Positions 34,046 through 42,570 of a DNA stretch of 64,000 nucleotides are shown piece after piece. The DNA lies in assembly GCF_023195775.1 (NCBI RefSeq), contig NZ_CP096205.1, positions 930,001-994,000 of the forward strand. Direction: 5' to 3'. Position 1 is the stretch's first letter; each line of letters starts with the position of its first letter. Made by a program: the position numbers and the translations under genes. Below the pieces are notes generated by a model. It did no database searches, was not told where the DNA came from, and saw only the letters and a program-made list of their open reading frames with translations. This stretch comes from Flavobacterium azooxidireducens. GTDB lineage: Bacteria > Bacteroidota > Bacteroidia > Flavobacteriales > Flavobacteriaceae.

Positions 34046-35905
34046 TTAAAAAACTAAATCGTTTAAATGTGTATTTGGATTATTAATGACAGCTTGTTTT
34101 GCTTGATTTAAAATAACCATTAATTGATTATAACATTGAGTTGGTGTCGCACTAGGGTTTTGTTGAATGTAGTTTTGTAATTTTGTGTAAATTTTGTTGT
34201 TGTAATTTGGATGATTAGGTTGATTTCTCCAAGTTGCAACAGCAACCCCATTTAATGCTTGGTCAATATGAAAACCACCGTTATTAGTTGCTTTCGCTGC
34301 TCTCTGTACCACTTCATGTTCAATTATTTGCGAACCTCTTGGTATGAGATGATGAGCTTGTTTGGTTGCATCACCTGTAGCAATTCCGCAAGCCTGTCTG
34401 AATTTTTTACTATTGTAAGCTCCAAAAGTAATTAAATTATTTGTTCCTTTAACCAAATATTTCAATCCGTCTGCTCTTTTTGCAAACTTTACACCGGCTG
34501 AAAACCAACCTGCTACAGGTATTGCAGAAGCATAACTTAGTGACGCATTTACACCGTCTCCTTGAATTAAATAAATTGTACCATTTGCTAAATCAGCAAC
34601 CTCACCTATTGCGGGTACTAGTCCAGCAAAATCTAAAAGCAATTGAACAGTATCAACATAAGCTCTTGCAAAAACTTTAACATGTGACCAAGTAGGGTTC
34701 TCTTGCTTAATAACAGCACAATGAGCAACGAACATTCTCGCAAAGTTGATAGCTGTATTTGGATCCGTATAAGCTAATGATGAATAATCATCTATATAAT
34801 TAAAAAACCCATCATCAAGAGGCTGAGTAAAATAACCATTATTAAATGCATAAATGGTTGATTTTGTCACATCCAATAATAGTGAAGTGTCTTCATTTTC
34901 AGAATTAAATTCTTCTAATGTTTTAATTAATTCCTGTGCAAATGTCATCGCCGCCGGATCTATTAAATCATTAATTGTATTTTGGTCTATAAAACTACCC
35001 AACTGGTATTCAACATCTGGATTATCAACTAAATAATCATTTTGACGGGCATCTAATGACAACGGCTCTGTTAAATAACTCACTCGTGGCATATCTGGCA
35101 CACCCACAATTGTTGTTAGTGAGTTGTTAGATGGTTCGCCGGGTTGAGATGAACCAGGGCTACTTCCGCCTGCTGGTGAATAGCCAGATCCTGGTGTAGA
35201 AATGCATTCATATAAAGTAGATTGTGCAAAACTTGGAAAAGATGGATAACCAGTTGTACAACCTGTACAAAGATTCATTAAATAATCTTGCCATGTATGG
35301 CCACAACCACACAATACTTCTGTAAACACTGTTGTGGCAACAACTACACCATCGCAATACGGTGGATAACTTGTTCCTCCACCTCCTTCATCAAAATGTG
35401 TAAATTTAATTGAGCCACTAGGACCTGGTTCTACTCTAAAGGTAGTTATTCCTCCATCAAATGGTTGGTTTTTGTCATTTAACCAATTTTCGGTAGGGCT
35501 ATATTTTGTAATAAATGCAGCGGTGTTTCCTTCTTTCTCTTCTAAAGTAAGATTGTAAAATTTACTGGCTATCGTGTCCGATGTCTTGATATACATCGTA
35601 TAAGATTTGTATGTTCCTGAGGTTATTTCTTTGATTACGTCTGTAAAAATTTCAATTTCAGAATCATCGCCTGATCTTGCAAAATGACGTATTGAATTTG
35701 TATTATTCATAATCATTTTTACTGCTGGCTTGTTTTCTAATGATTTTAGTTTTCTTTTAAACTCATCATAGGTAATTGTTTTTACATCAATTGATTCTAA
35801 ATTGTTTTTCTGCAACTCAACATCTTCGTAAAAATCTTTGTCGCAGGAAATGAATAATAAAAACGTAGCGATAATGCCGAGTAGTAAATTAAAATTGTTT
35901 TTCAC
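34046..35905 (-). CDS. Lipoprotein polymorphic toxin with AHH nuclease tip (cassette 2)
   Basis: This is a 619-residue protein if translation starts at the GTG at 35903-35905, where the other two copies have ATG. An upstream in-frame ATG at 35957-35959 exists. The N-module (residues 1 to about 270) is almost identical to cassette 1, with lipobox FISC, a Cys-rich stretch and a Gly/Ser/Pro linker. Then come a segment shared with cassette 3 (VSYLTEPLSLDARQNDYLVD) and a pre-toxin-like region (LDFAGLVPAIGEVADLANG, NASLSYASAIPVAGW). The AHH nuclease tip starts near residue 500. It has QAHHLIP (AHH at 517-519), GFHIDQALNGVAV and NHPNYNNKI. AHH proteins belong to the HNH/treble-clef nucleases. Imm11 follows. 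Confidence 0.85.
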   Translation of the reverse strand: MKNNFNLLLGIIATFLLFISCDKDFYEDVELQKNNLESIDVKTITYDEFKRKLKSLENKPAVKMIMNNTNSIRHFARSGDDSEIEIFTDVIKEITSGTYKSYTMYIKTSDTIASKFYNLTLEEKEGNTAAFITKYSPTENWLNDKNQPFDGGITTFRVEPGPSGSIKFTHFDEGGGGTSYPPYCDGVVVATTVFTEVLCGCGHTWQDYLMNLCTGCTTGYPSFPSFAQSTLYECISTPGSGYSPAGGSSPGSSQPGEPSNNSLTTIVGVPDMPRVSYLTEPLSLDARQNDYLVDNPDVEYQLGSFIDQNTINDLIDPAAMTFAQELIKTLEEFNSENEDTSLLLDVTKSTIYAFNNGYFTQPLDDGFFNYIDDYSSLAYTDPNTAINFARMFVAHCAVIKQENPTWSHVKVFARAYVDTVQLLLDFAGLVPAIGEVADLANGTIYLIQGDGVNASLSYASAIPVAGWFSAGVKFAKRADGLKYLVKGTNNLITFGAYNSKKFRQACGIATGDATKQAHHLIPRGSQIIEHEVVQRAAKATNNGGFHIDQALNGVAVATWRNQPNHPNYNNKIYTKLQNYIQQNPSATPTQCYNQLMVILNQAKQAVINNPNTHLNDLVF

Positions 35906-36140
35906 GATAAATATATTTATTGGTTTATAATTCAGTGTTTGGCGGTTATCATTTATCATAAAATGTAACTCTTGACAATTTTATGATTTTATTTTATACA
36001 AATCAATCCCTACAAATGGGGATTTTTATTATAGTTTAAAAATAATAAATTTTTGGTTTAACTCAATTAATTTACCAAACAAAAAAATCCTGAAGCAAGA
36101 ACTTCAGGATTAGTTTGATTTGATTGATTTTAATAGTCAA
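35099..36140 (-). repeat. Toxin-array direct repeat, copy 2
   Basis: Near-perfect partner of 31384-32425, comprising the N-module, leader and terminator hairpin. The segment 35004-35165 also matches 39384-39545 of cassette 3, so this copy joins both relatives. The non-coding part, 35906-36149, holds no gene. Confidence 0.85.
36086..36111 (-). terminator. Terminator between toxin cassettes 3 and 2
   Basis: Same AATCCTGAAG stem and T run, about 40 bp after the stop of the 36150-36967 gene. Confidence 0.8.
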
Positions 36141-36149
36141 CCTATAAAA

Positions 36150-36967
36150 CTACTTTAAATCAAATTCATCAATAATATACATTGTTTTAATGCCATTCAT
36201 TGCTTCGCTAAACTCAGAAATTTCTAAAGGATAATATTTTTCAAGAATTGATTTATACTTTAAAACCGGATGATAATGCGACTTAATGTTTTCGGTAACC
36301 CACAATTCTTTTGTTTGTTTTTTTGAATTCACAAAAGAAATATAATCTTGGTCGCCTAAACCTTCATCCGCATTTTCTCCGAATTTATATTCTAACAATA
36401 CTTTAAAGCATTTAAAGCTATTTATCTCCCTGATTTCATTTCTAAATTCTTCCAATTTAATAATTTCATCAAAAGAATAGCCGTACGGTTCTTCTGGCTT
36501 TACAACAGTAATGGAATCATGACTTACATTTTTTTCTAGTGCTGTTTTTGTATCAATAAACTTGTAATAATCTTTAATAGGATAATCAAATGATGTTACA
36601 TATTCATAAATAGATTCGTTTTTATAAATATGATGGTATTTTACGTGTCTATCATCCTCTTCGCTTAAAAGCTCGTTCATAAAAAGTTCGGTTACACTTT
36701 CATCCATAAGCATTCCAGATAAAGTATTTAGATTTGTAGAATCAACCATTTCACCACTTAACTCTCTTTCTTTTAACACTGATTTCATTGATTGTTGAAT
36801 AAGTTCAGGGATAAAAGTTCTTAACGATTCATTGTGTTTTACTTTATCGGTGATAACTTCTTTTTTAAAAAAAGTAATTTTTCCGTTTTTTGGAATAATT
36901 ATTTTGCTTTGGGAATTTGCTATTGTTGCTATAAAGAAGCATAATAACAGTATAATATTTTTTTCAT
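36150..36967 (-). CDS. Secreted accessory protein of AHH-toxin cassette 3, frameshifted at its start
   Basis: The open frame continues upstream of the internal ATG at 36788. It encodes KNIILLLCFFIATIANSQ and IIIPKNGKITFFKKEV, a clear signal peptide and mature start. The only ATG at the right place (36965-36967) is out of frame because it is followed by seven A (36958-36964). Eight would give M-K-K-N-I-I-L in frame. The C-terminus has FKCFKVLL, WVTENIKSHYHPVLKYKSIL and EKYYPLEI, as in 32473-33294. Length with the signal is about 271 residues. It could be phase-variable, a pseudogene or an indel error. Confidence 0.65.
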
Positions 36968-36970
36968 TTT

Positions 36971-37657
36971 TTAATATAAAACTTTTATCTTTTTATCAAT
37001 TTCTTCTATTTCATTAAATGCAAAACCTGTAAATCTTTGTTCTTCAATAGCATTTTTCAACCTTTCAGATACATAGAAGCCAGAACATGAAGGAACATTA
37101 ATTATTCTAAAAAAATCTTCTTTCACTTTTTTTAAATTTAGAACAATACTTCTACATTTAATAAAGTTGTCGTTATCGTTTTTCATTACATCTAAAATAT
37201 CTAGGTAGTTTTCATAATTTAAAATTTTAATATCCTCTCCAACATACATATAATCAGAGTATTTTCCTAAATAGAATTCGCTTTCGTCAAACTTGACCAA
37301 TTCATTTTGTTTTGTGTTATTCAAGAAGAACAAACAATAATCATTAATAATTTTGCCATTTTGATGAACTTTTAATCTCCACGTTTGGTATTCTCCAATT
37401 TTGAATCCATTAAGAAAATCAATAAAATAATCCTTAAAAACATTAAACCAACTTGGAATCATAATAACATTGAGATAGGTTGTCTGTTTTGCTTTTTTTT
37501 CTAAAAAAGGTTCAGGTAATTTGAAGGCAAAATTAATTTTGCCTTCAAATGGAATAAAATCACTTTGTATATCTCCAATAATTCCCTCAGTACTCTGAAA
37601 TTGAGTTCCTGTTTCTTTTGTGTTCAAAGAATTATAATTTAATTTATAATATTTCAT
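36971..37657 (-). CDS. Imm11/DUF1629-like immunity protein, second copy of cassette 3
   Basis: This 228-residue protein lacks a signal peptide. It ends GFYVSERLKNAIEEQRFTGF then AFNEIEEIDKKIKVLY, almost the same as the end of the upstream gene 37720-38409. The rest has diverged (KYYKLNYNSLNTKETGTQFQ at the start). It is thus a duplicated immunity gene kept after divergence, perhaps against a different AHH toxin. It lies 62 bp after the first copy and 3 bp before the accessory gene. Confidence 0.7.
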   Translation of the reverse strand: MKYYKLNYNSLNTKETGTQFQSTEGIIGDIQSDFIPFEGKINFAFKLPEPFLEKKAKQTTYLNVIMIPSWFNVFKDYFIDFLNGFKIGEYQTWRLKVHQNGKIINDYCLFFLNNTKQNELVKFDESEFYLGKYSDYMYVGEDIKILNYENYLDILDVMKNDNDNFIKCRSIVLNLKKVKEDFFRIINVPSCSGFYVSERLKNAIEEQRFTGFAFNEIEEIDKKIKVLY

Positions 37658-37719
37658 TTTTATGGATATTGAATTAGATTTGATATTTGTTGCAAATTCT
37701 TATTCAGATATTGAATAAT

Positions 37720-38409
37720 CTAATATATAACCTTTATTCTTTTATCCATTTCTTCTATTTCCTGAAATGCAAAACCAGTAAATCTTTTTTCTTCAATAGC
37801 ATTTTTTAACCTTTCAGAAACATAATATCCTAAACCTGTCATCGGCATATTTGCTAACCTTAAAATATCATTTTCTTGTTTTGAAAAATCTAATACAAGT
37901 TCGTGAGCAAGTAAAAAAGGAGGAGTAGTGTGCTTTTTCAATTCTGCATGATAATCTTCATAATTGTAAAACTTTACAACTTCACCGATACTATTTCTCA
38001 TAACCCAGTCTTCATTAATTTCAAATTTCGATTTTTCAAAATCAATAATCTCCTTTTGACTTGGGTAAGAAAGATGAAATAAAGAATAATCTTTTAGAAG
38101 CTGCTTTTTATGATGAACATCTATACTCCAAAATTGAAAATCTGCTATTTTAAAATCTTTTAAAAAATCTATAAAATAGTTCTTTAAAACTAAAAAAACA
38201 GAATAATCAATAGAAACTACGGAAAGGTGGGTTGTTTCTTTTGCCTTACTTTGCAAAATCGGTTCGGGCAAAGTAAATTGTCTTTGAATCGGCTCGTCAA
38301 CACCAAATCGAAATTCATTAAAATCAAGAATATTCTTAGCTGAAAGTGCTTGTGGATATATTCCTATTTCTCTTGTATTTATACTCTCTTTACACCAATA
38401 GTATTTCAT
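37720..38409 (-). CDS. Imm11/DUF1629-like immunity protein of cassette 3
   Basis: This 229-residue cytoplasmic protein begins MKYYWCKESINTREIGIYPQ. It carries LPEPILQSKAKETTHLSVVS and ends LGYYVSERLKNAIEEKRFTG then FAFQEIEEMDKRIKVIY, the Imm11 signature. It starts 4 bp after the stop of the third toxin gene, so it is the best candidate for that toxin's specific inhibitor. No membrane segment was seen, which matches a cytoplasmic nuclease target. Confidence 0.75.
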   Translation of the reverse strand: MKYYWCKESINTREIGIYPQALSAKNILDFNEFRFGVDEPIQRQFTLPEPILQSKAKETTHLSVVSIDYSVFLVLKNYFIDFLKDFKIADFQFWSIDVHHKKQLLKDYSLFHLSYPSQKEIIDFEKSKFEINEDWVMRNSIGEVVKFYNYEDYHAELKKHTTPPFLLAHELVLDFSKQENDILRLANMPMTGLGYYVSERLKNAIEEKRFTGFAFQEIEEMDKRIKVIY

Positions 38410-38413
38410 TTTT

Positions 38414-40297
38414 CTAATTAATTAGATTTGCAATTTGACCTAAATTCATATTTGGATTGTTTTGAATCAAAGTCTTTACTTGATTTGTAAAATTAACTAA
38501 ATTAACATATGCTTCTTGTGGTGTGTTCGATATTGCATTCAGCTGTGTTAATTTTTGCCCGATCTTATTGTTATAAAGATTATGCCCTGTTAAATGATTA
38601 GTTGAAGGTAATGGAATGCCGTTAATAATATCATTCATGTGCCAAGCATCCCCAGATTTTGCCGCCTTTTGAATTATTGACCAGTTTCTAAAGTCCCAAG
38701 GAATTAAATGATGTGCATGCAGCCCGTTTGAAGCAAAAGAGCCTAGGCCTAAAACATTTCTTAGTTGAGCCCTATCGCCAAAAGAAATTATATTAGAAGT
38801 TATTTTCCAAACCAAAACTTCTTTTGATGCTATGTTTGTTGCTGCGTTATAATAGTTTTTTGCCTTAAGACCAAATTTTGTTGCAGTAGAACCATAACCT
38901 ACAATTGGTAGTGCACTTGCAAAACTTAAACTTGCATTTAAAGTATCTCCATCAAGTGAATATAACACACCATTCAATAAATCAGCTGGTTCCCCAAGCA
39001 AAGGAACTAAACCCAAAACATCTAGCCCCATATGAATAGCTTCTTTTAAAGTTTCCCATACTAGTGTTCCTTCTGACCAAGTTGGATTTAACGCTTTTAA
39101 TACTTGATATTTAACTTGTAGTTTTATTAATATAAGTTCATGATTTTCTTCACTTAAACTACTTAAATCTAAATCAACATATGGATCAATTTGGTTAATA
39201 TAGTCATTGTTTAAAGAATTGTCCAAACCATGATTTTTTGTTATAATACTTAAACTAACTAAATTTGGAACATCCGCTTGGTTGGGTTCAAATCTAGCTA
39301 AATCTATCAGCTCCTGTGCAAATGCCATTGCCGCCGGATCGATTACATCATTAATTGTATTTTGATCTATATAACTGCCCAACTGGTATTCAACATCTGG
39401 ATTATCAACTAAATAATCATTTTGACGGGCATCTAATGACAACGGCTCTGTTAAATAACTCACTCGTGGCATATCTGGCACACCCACAATTGTTGTTAGT
39501 GAGTTGTTAGATGGTTCGCCGGGTTGAGATGAACCAGGGCTACTTCCTCCAGGTGAATAGCCAGACCCTGGATTTCCAGTTCCTGGATTTCCGAAATTAT
39601 TAGGAATACATTCATAATAAAGATTAGGGGTATATCCAGGATGACTATTAGTACATTCACAAGTTTGCCATGGCCAATGTTCGGGTCCACATCCACACTG
39701 ATATGGTTCTAAAACTATTGACGTTTGTACATAACCATCACAATCAAATGGATAACTTGAACCTCCTGCTACATTTTCATCAATGTGTGTAAACTTGATA
39801 GAACCACCAGGGCCTGGTTCAATTACTCGGAATGTTCTAATGTCACCTTCAAAAGGTTGGTTTTTGTCATTTAACCAATTTTCGGTAGGGCTATATTTTG
39901 TAATAAATGCAGCGGTGTTTCCTTCTTTCTCTTCTAAAGTAAGATTGTAAAATTTACTGGCTATCGTGTCCGATGTTTTAATATACATCGTATAAGACTT
40001 ATAAGTTCCTGAGGTTATTTCCTTGATTACGTCTGTAAAAATTTCGATATCAGAATCATCCTCAGATCTGGCATAATGATTTGTTGAATTTGTATTATTT
40101 ATAATCATTTTTACAGCCGGCTTGTTTTCTAATGATTTTAGTTTTCTTTTAAACTCATCATAGGTAATTGTTTTTACATCAATTGATTCTAAATTGTTTT
40201 TCTGCAACTCAACATCTTCGTAAAAATCTTTGTCGCAGGAAATGAATAATAAAAACGTAGCGATAATGCCGAGTAGTAAATTAAAATTGTTTTTCAT
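38414..40297 (-). CDS. Lipoprotein polymorphic toxin with AHH nuclease tip (cassette 3)
   Basis: This is a 627-residue protein from the ATG at 40295-40297. Residues 1-150 match the other two copies, including lipobox FISC and DFYEDVELQKNNLESIDVKT. The Cys-rich region differs (YQCGCGPEHWPWQTCEC), and the linker is longer with NPGTGNPGSGYSPGG. Then come VSYLTEPLSLDARQNDYLVD, a pre-toxin-like region (LDVLGLVPLLGEPADLLNG, NASLSFASALPIVGY) and an AHH tip. The tip has LHAHHLIP (AHH at 528-530), WHMNDIINGIPLP and GHNLYNNKI. This is the promoter-proximal gene next to clpX, so it may be the ancestral copy. Acidic residues after the lipid Cys (CDKDFYED) suggest surface export. Confidence 0.87.
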   Translation of the reverse strand: MKNNFNLLLGIIATFLLFISCDKDFYEDVELQKNNLESIDVKTITYDEFKRKLKSLENKPAVKMIINNTNSTNHYARSEDDSDIEIFTDVIKEITSGTYKSYTMYIKTSDTIASKFYNLTLEEKEGNTAAFITKYSPTENWLNDKNQPFEGDIRTFRVIEPGPGGSIKFTHIDENVAGGSSYPFDCDGYVQTSIVLEPYQCGCGPEHWPWQTCECTNSHPGYTPNLYYECIPNNFGNPGTGNPGSGYSPGGSSPGSSQPGEPSNNSLTTIVGVPDMPRVSYLTEPLSLDARQNDYLVDNPDVEYQLGSYIDQNTINDVIDPAAMAFAQELIDLARFEPNQADVPNLVSLSIITKNHGLDNSLNNDYINQIDPYVDLDLSSLSEENHELILIKLQVKYQVLKALNPTWSEGTLVWETLKEAIHMGLDVLGLVPLLGEPADLLNGVLYSLDGDTLNASLSFASALPIVGYGSTATKFGLKAKNYYNAATNIASKEVLVWKITSNIISFGDRAQLRNVLGLGSFASNGLHAHHLIPWDFRNWSIIQKAAKSGDAWHMNDIINGIPLPSTNHLTGHNLYNNKIGQKLTQLNAISNTPQEAYVNLVNFTNQVKTLIQNNPNMNLGQIANLIN

Positions 40298-40510
40298 GAT
40301 AAATATATTTATTGGTTTATAATTCAGTGTTTGGCGGTTATCATTTATCATAAAATGTAACTCTTGACAATTTTATGATTTTATTTTATACAAATCAATC
40401 CCTACAAATGGGGATTTTTATTATAGTTTAAAAATAATAAATTTTTGGTTTAACTCAATTAATTTACCAAACAAAAAATCCTGAAGCAAAAACTTCAGGA
40501 TTAGTATAAT
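39840..40510 (-). repeat. Toxin-array direct repeat, copy 3 (diverged)
   Basis: N-module start, leader, leader hairpin and terminator hairpin shared with copies 1 and 2, with scattered substitutions. A second shared block, 39384-39545, matches only copy 2. The non-coding part, 40298-40528, contains no gene. Confidence 0.8.
40477..40502 (-). terminator. Terminator of clpX
   Basis: AATCCTGAAG (40477-40486) pairs with 40493-40502 and a T run follows on the minus strand, 26 bp after the clpX stop. Copies of this hairpin end each later toxin cassette. Confidence 0.82.
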
Positions 40511-40528
40511 TTAATATAGTAAGTAATT

Positions 40529-41761
40529 CTAAGAAACAGCTTTTAATCGTTGTAACATGTTTTTGTTCAACGTGTGTTCGGCATAGCTTTTTTCGATGTG
40601 TAATATTTTTTCATCAGAACTTGGTAAATCATACATTGCATCGGTTAAAATGGCTTCGCAAAGCGATCGCAATCCACGAGCTCCTAATTTGTATTCCAAG
40701 GCTTTATCTACGATATAATCTAAAGCTTCTTCTGAGATAGAAAATTCTACACCATCCATTTCAAACAATTTTTTATACTGTTTGATAAGAGCATTTTTTG
40801 GTTCTGTTAAAATGGAACGAAGGGTTTCTCTGTCTAACGGATTCATGTAGGACAAAACAGGAAGACGACCAATAATTTCCGGAATTAATCCAAAATCTTT
40901 GATGTCTTTTGGGATGATGTATTGCATCAAATTATCCTTATCGATTTGATCCAAATTAGCCGAAGCACTGTAACCCACTGCTTGACGATTTAGTCGTTTT
41001 GAAATAATGCGTTCGATGCCATCAAAAGCACCGCCGGCAATAAAAAGGATATTTTGTGTATTTACTTCAATAAACTTTTGATCCGGATGTTTTCTTCCTC
41101 CTTTTGGTGGAACATTTACAACGGTTCCTTCCAACAACTTTAATAATGCTTGCTGAACTCCTTCACCAGAAACGTCTCTAGTGATGGATGGATTATCACT
41201 TTTACGGGCAATTTTATCAATTTCATCAATAAAAACGATTCCTCTTTCGGCTTTTGCTACATCATAATCGGCTACTTGTAATAAGCGAGTTAAAATGCTT
41301 TCAACATCTTCTCCTACATAACCTGCTTCGGTTAAAACTGTTGCATCAACAATGGTAAGCGGCACGCCTAACATTCTAGCAATGGTTTTGGCTACTAATG
41401 TTTTCCCGGTTCCGGTTTGACCCACCATGATAATGTTGCTCTTTTCAATTTCAACATCATCGTCATTACTTTTTTGCATCAATCGTTTGTAATGGTTGTA
41501 AACCGCCACAGACATTACTTTTTTAGTTTGGTCTTGACCAATTACATACTCATCTAAAAAAGCACGGATTTCCTTTGGTTTTTTGAGTACCAAATCGCCC
41601 AAACCATGAGAATGCTTGCTTTGTTTCAGTTCTTCTAAAACAATGCCGTGTGCCTGCTCGATGCATTTATCACAAATGTGAGCATCAATTCCGGCTATTA
41701 ACAAATTTGTTTCGGGTTTCTTTCTTCCACAGAAAGAACATTCCAACATTTCTTTTGCCAT
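40529..41761 (-). CDS. clpX: ATP-dependent Clp protease ATP-binding subunit ClpX
   Basis: ClpX is the AAA+ unfoldase that feeds substrates to ClpP in the cytoplasm. This 410-residue protein has the N-terminal four-Cys zinc domain ([13 protein letters not shown] ... DAHICDKC). It also has Walker [17 protein letters not shown], Walker [14 protein letters not shown], the [12 protein letters not shown] pore region, and sensor motifs through [14 protein letters not shown]. Length is standard. It follows clpP and tig on the same strand (54 and 95 bp gaps), the conserved tig-clpP-clpX order. Confidence 0.97.
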   Translation of the reverse strand: MAKEMLECSFCGRKKPETNLLIAGIDAHICDKCIEQAHGIVLEELKQSKHSHGLGDLVLKKPKEIRAFLDEYVIGQDQTKKVMSVAVYNHYKRLMQKSNDDDVEIEKSNIIMVGQTGTGKTLVAKTIARMLGVPLTIVDATVLTEAGYVGEDVESILTRLLQVADYDVAKAERGIVFIDEIDKIARKSDNPSITRDVSGEGVQQALLKLLEGTVVNVPPKGGRKHPDQKFIEVNTQNILFIAGGAFDGIERIISKRLNRQAVGYSASANLDQIDKDNLMQYIIPKDIKDFGLIPEIIGRLPVLSYMNPLDRETLRSILTEPKNALIKQYKKLFEMDGVEFSISEEALDYIVDKALEYKLGARGLRSLCEAILTDAMYDLPSSDEKILHIEKSYAEHTLNKNMLQRLKAVS

Positions 41762-41815
41762 TTTTTTTGGTAATCATTTATGGGTTTATGGAATAATTAA
41801 ATTCCAAAACCACTT

Positions 41816-42475
41816 TTATTTTCTTCTCAAAACTTCATCAATCATTCCGTATTCTTTGGCTTCATCAGCAATCATCCAATAATCGCGTTCAGAATCTTGG
41901 TAAACTTTTTCAATAGTTTGACCGGAATGCTTGGCAATGATTTCGTATAATTCATTTTTTAACTTCAACATTTCTTTCAAGTTGATTTCCATATCGGTTG
42001 CAACTCCTTGAGCTCCGCCCGATGGCTGGTGAATCATTACTCTTGAATGGGGTAATGCCGAACGTTTTCCTTCTGCACCGGCACACAATAAAACAGCTCC
42101 CATGGAAGCGGCCATACCTGTACAGATTGTGGCTACATCAGGTTTTACGTACTGCATTGTATCGTAAATTCCCAATCCTGCATACACACTTCCGCCCGGT
42201 GAATTGATGTAAATTTGAATATCTTTAGAAGCATCAACACTCTCTAAAAACAATAATTGTGCTTGAATAATATTCGCCACATAATCATCTACTCCTGTTC
42301 CCAAGAAGATAATTCTGTCCATCATTAAACGTGAAAAAACGTCTAATTGTGAAACATTCATCTGACGTTCTTCAATGATGTAAGGGGTCATTCCGCTTAC
42401 AATTTTATCGTAGTACATGCTGTTAACACCATGGTGTTTGGTAGCAAATTTTTTAAATTCTTTTCCGAAGTTCAT
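41816..42475 (-). CDS. clpP: ATP-dependent Clp protease proteolytic subunit ClpP
   Basis: This serine protease forms the ClpXP chamber. The ATG at 42473-42475 gives a 219-residue protein (MNFGKEFKKFATKHHGVNSM). The longer frame to 42535 would include the 5' hairpin region and is rejected. The catalytic Ser is in CTGMAASMGAVLL and the His in RVMIHQPSGG, with Asp further on. Also visible are IQIYINSPGGSVYAG and RDYWMIADEAKEYGMID. The Bacteroidetes N-terminal stretch is slightly longer than in E. coli. Its partner gene clpX is 54 bp downstream. Confidence 0.96.
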   Translation of the reverse strand: MNFGKEFKKFATKHHGVNSMYYDKIVSGMTPYIIEERQMNVSQLDVFSRLMMDRIIFLGTGVDDYVANIIQAQLLFLESVDASKDIQIYINSPGGSVYAGLGIYDTMQYVKPDVATICTGMAASMGAVLLCAGAEGKRSALPHSRVMIHQPSGGAQGVATDMEINLKEMLKLKNELYEIIAKHSGQTIEKVYQDSERDYWMIADEAKEYGMIDEVLRRK

Positions 42476-42520
42476 TTTAAAATAGGCTAATTTTTTGTTT
42501 GCTCTTTTAAACGTAAATGA

Positions 42521-42551
42521 GCGTCGAATTAACATTCGACGCCCAAATATA
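42521..42551 (-). promoter_or_regulatory. clpP promoter -7 element and 5' hairpin
   Basis: On the minus strand TATATTTG (42544-42551) fits TAnnTTTG. It is followed at once by a perfect 9-bp hairpin, GCGTCGAAT with its complement (42521-42529/42534-42542). Transcription starting about 7 bp after the -7 box would put the hairpin at or near the 5' end of the clpP mRNA. It could alternatively close the tig transcript, although no T run follows. Confidence 0.45.
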
Positions 42552-42570
42552 CTACTTTTTTTGAAAATAC

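Noticed and set aside
29408..40510. Insertion-sequence or integron origin of the toxin array
   Set aside because: No transposase, integrase, terminal inverted repeat or attC-like site was found. The repeats are explained by tandem duplication of module and terminator.
29408..40510. T6SS-encoded effector locus
   Set aside because: Although Tae4 is a T6SS effector family, no T6SS structural gene, VgrG, Hcp, PAAR or Rhs is in the window, so delivery by T6SS cannot be claimed.
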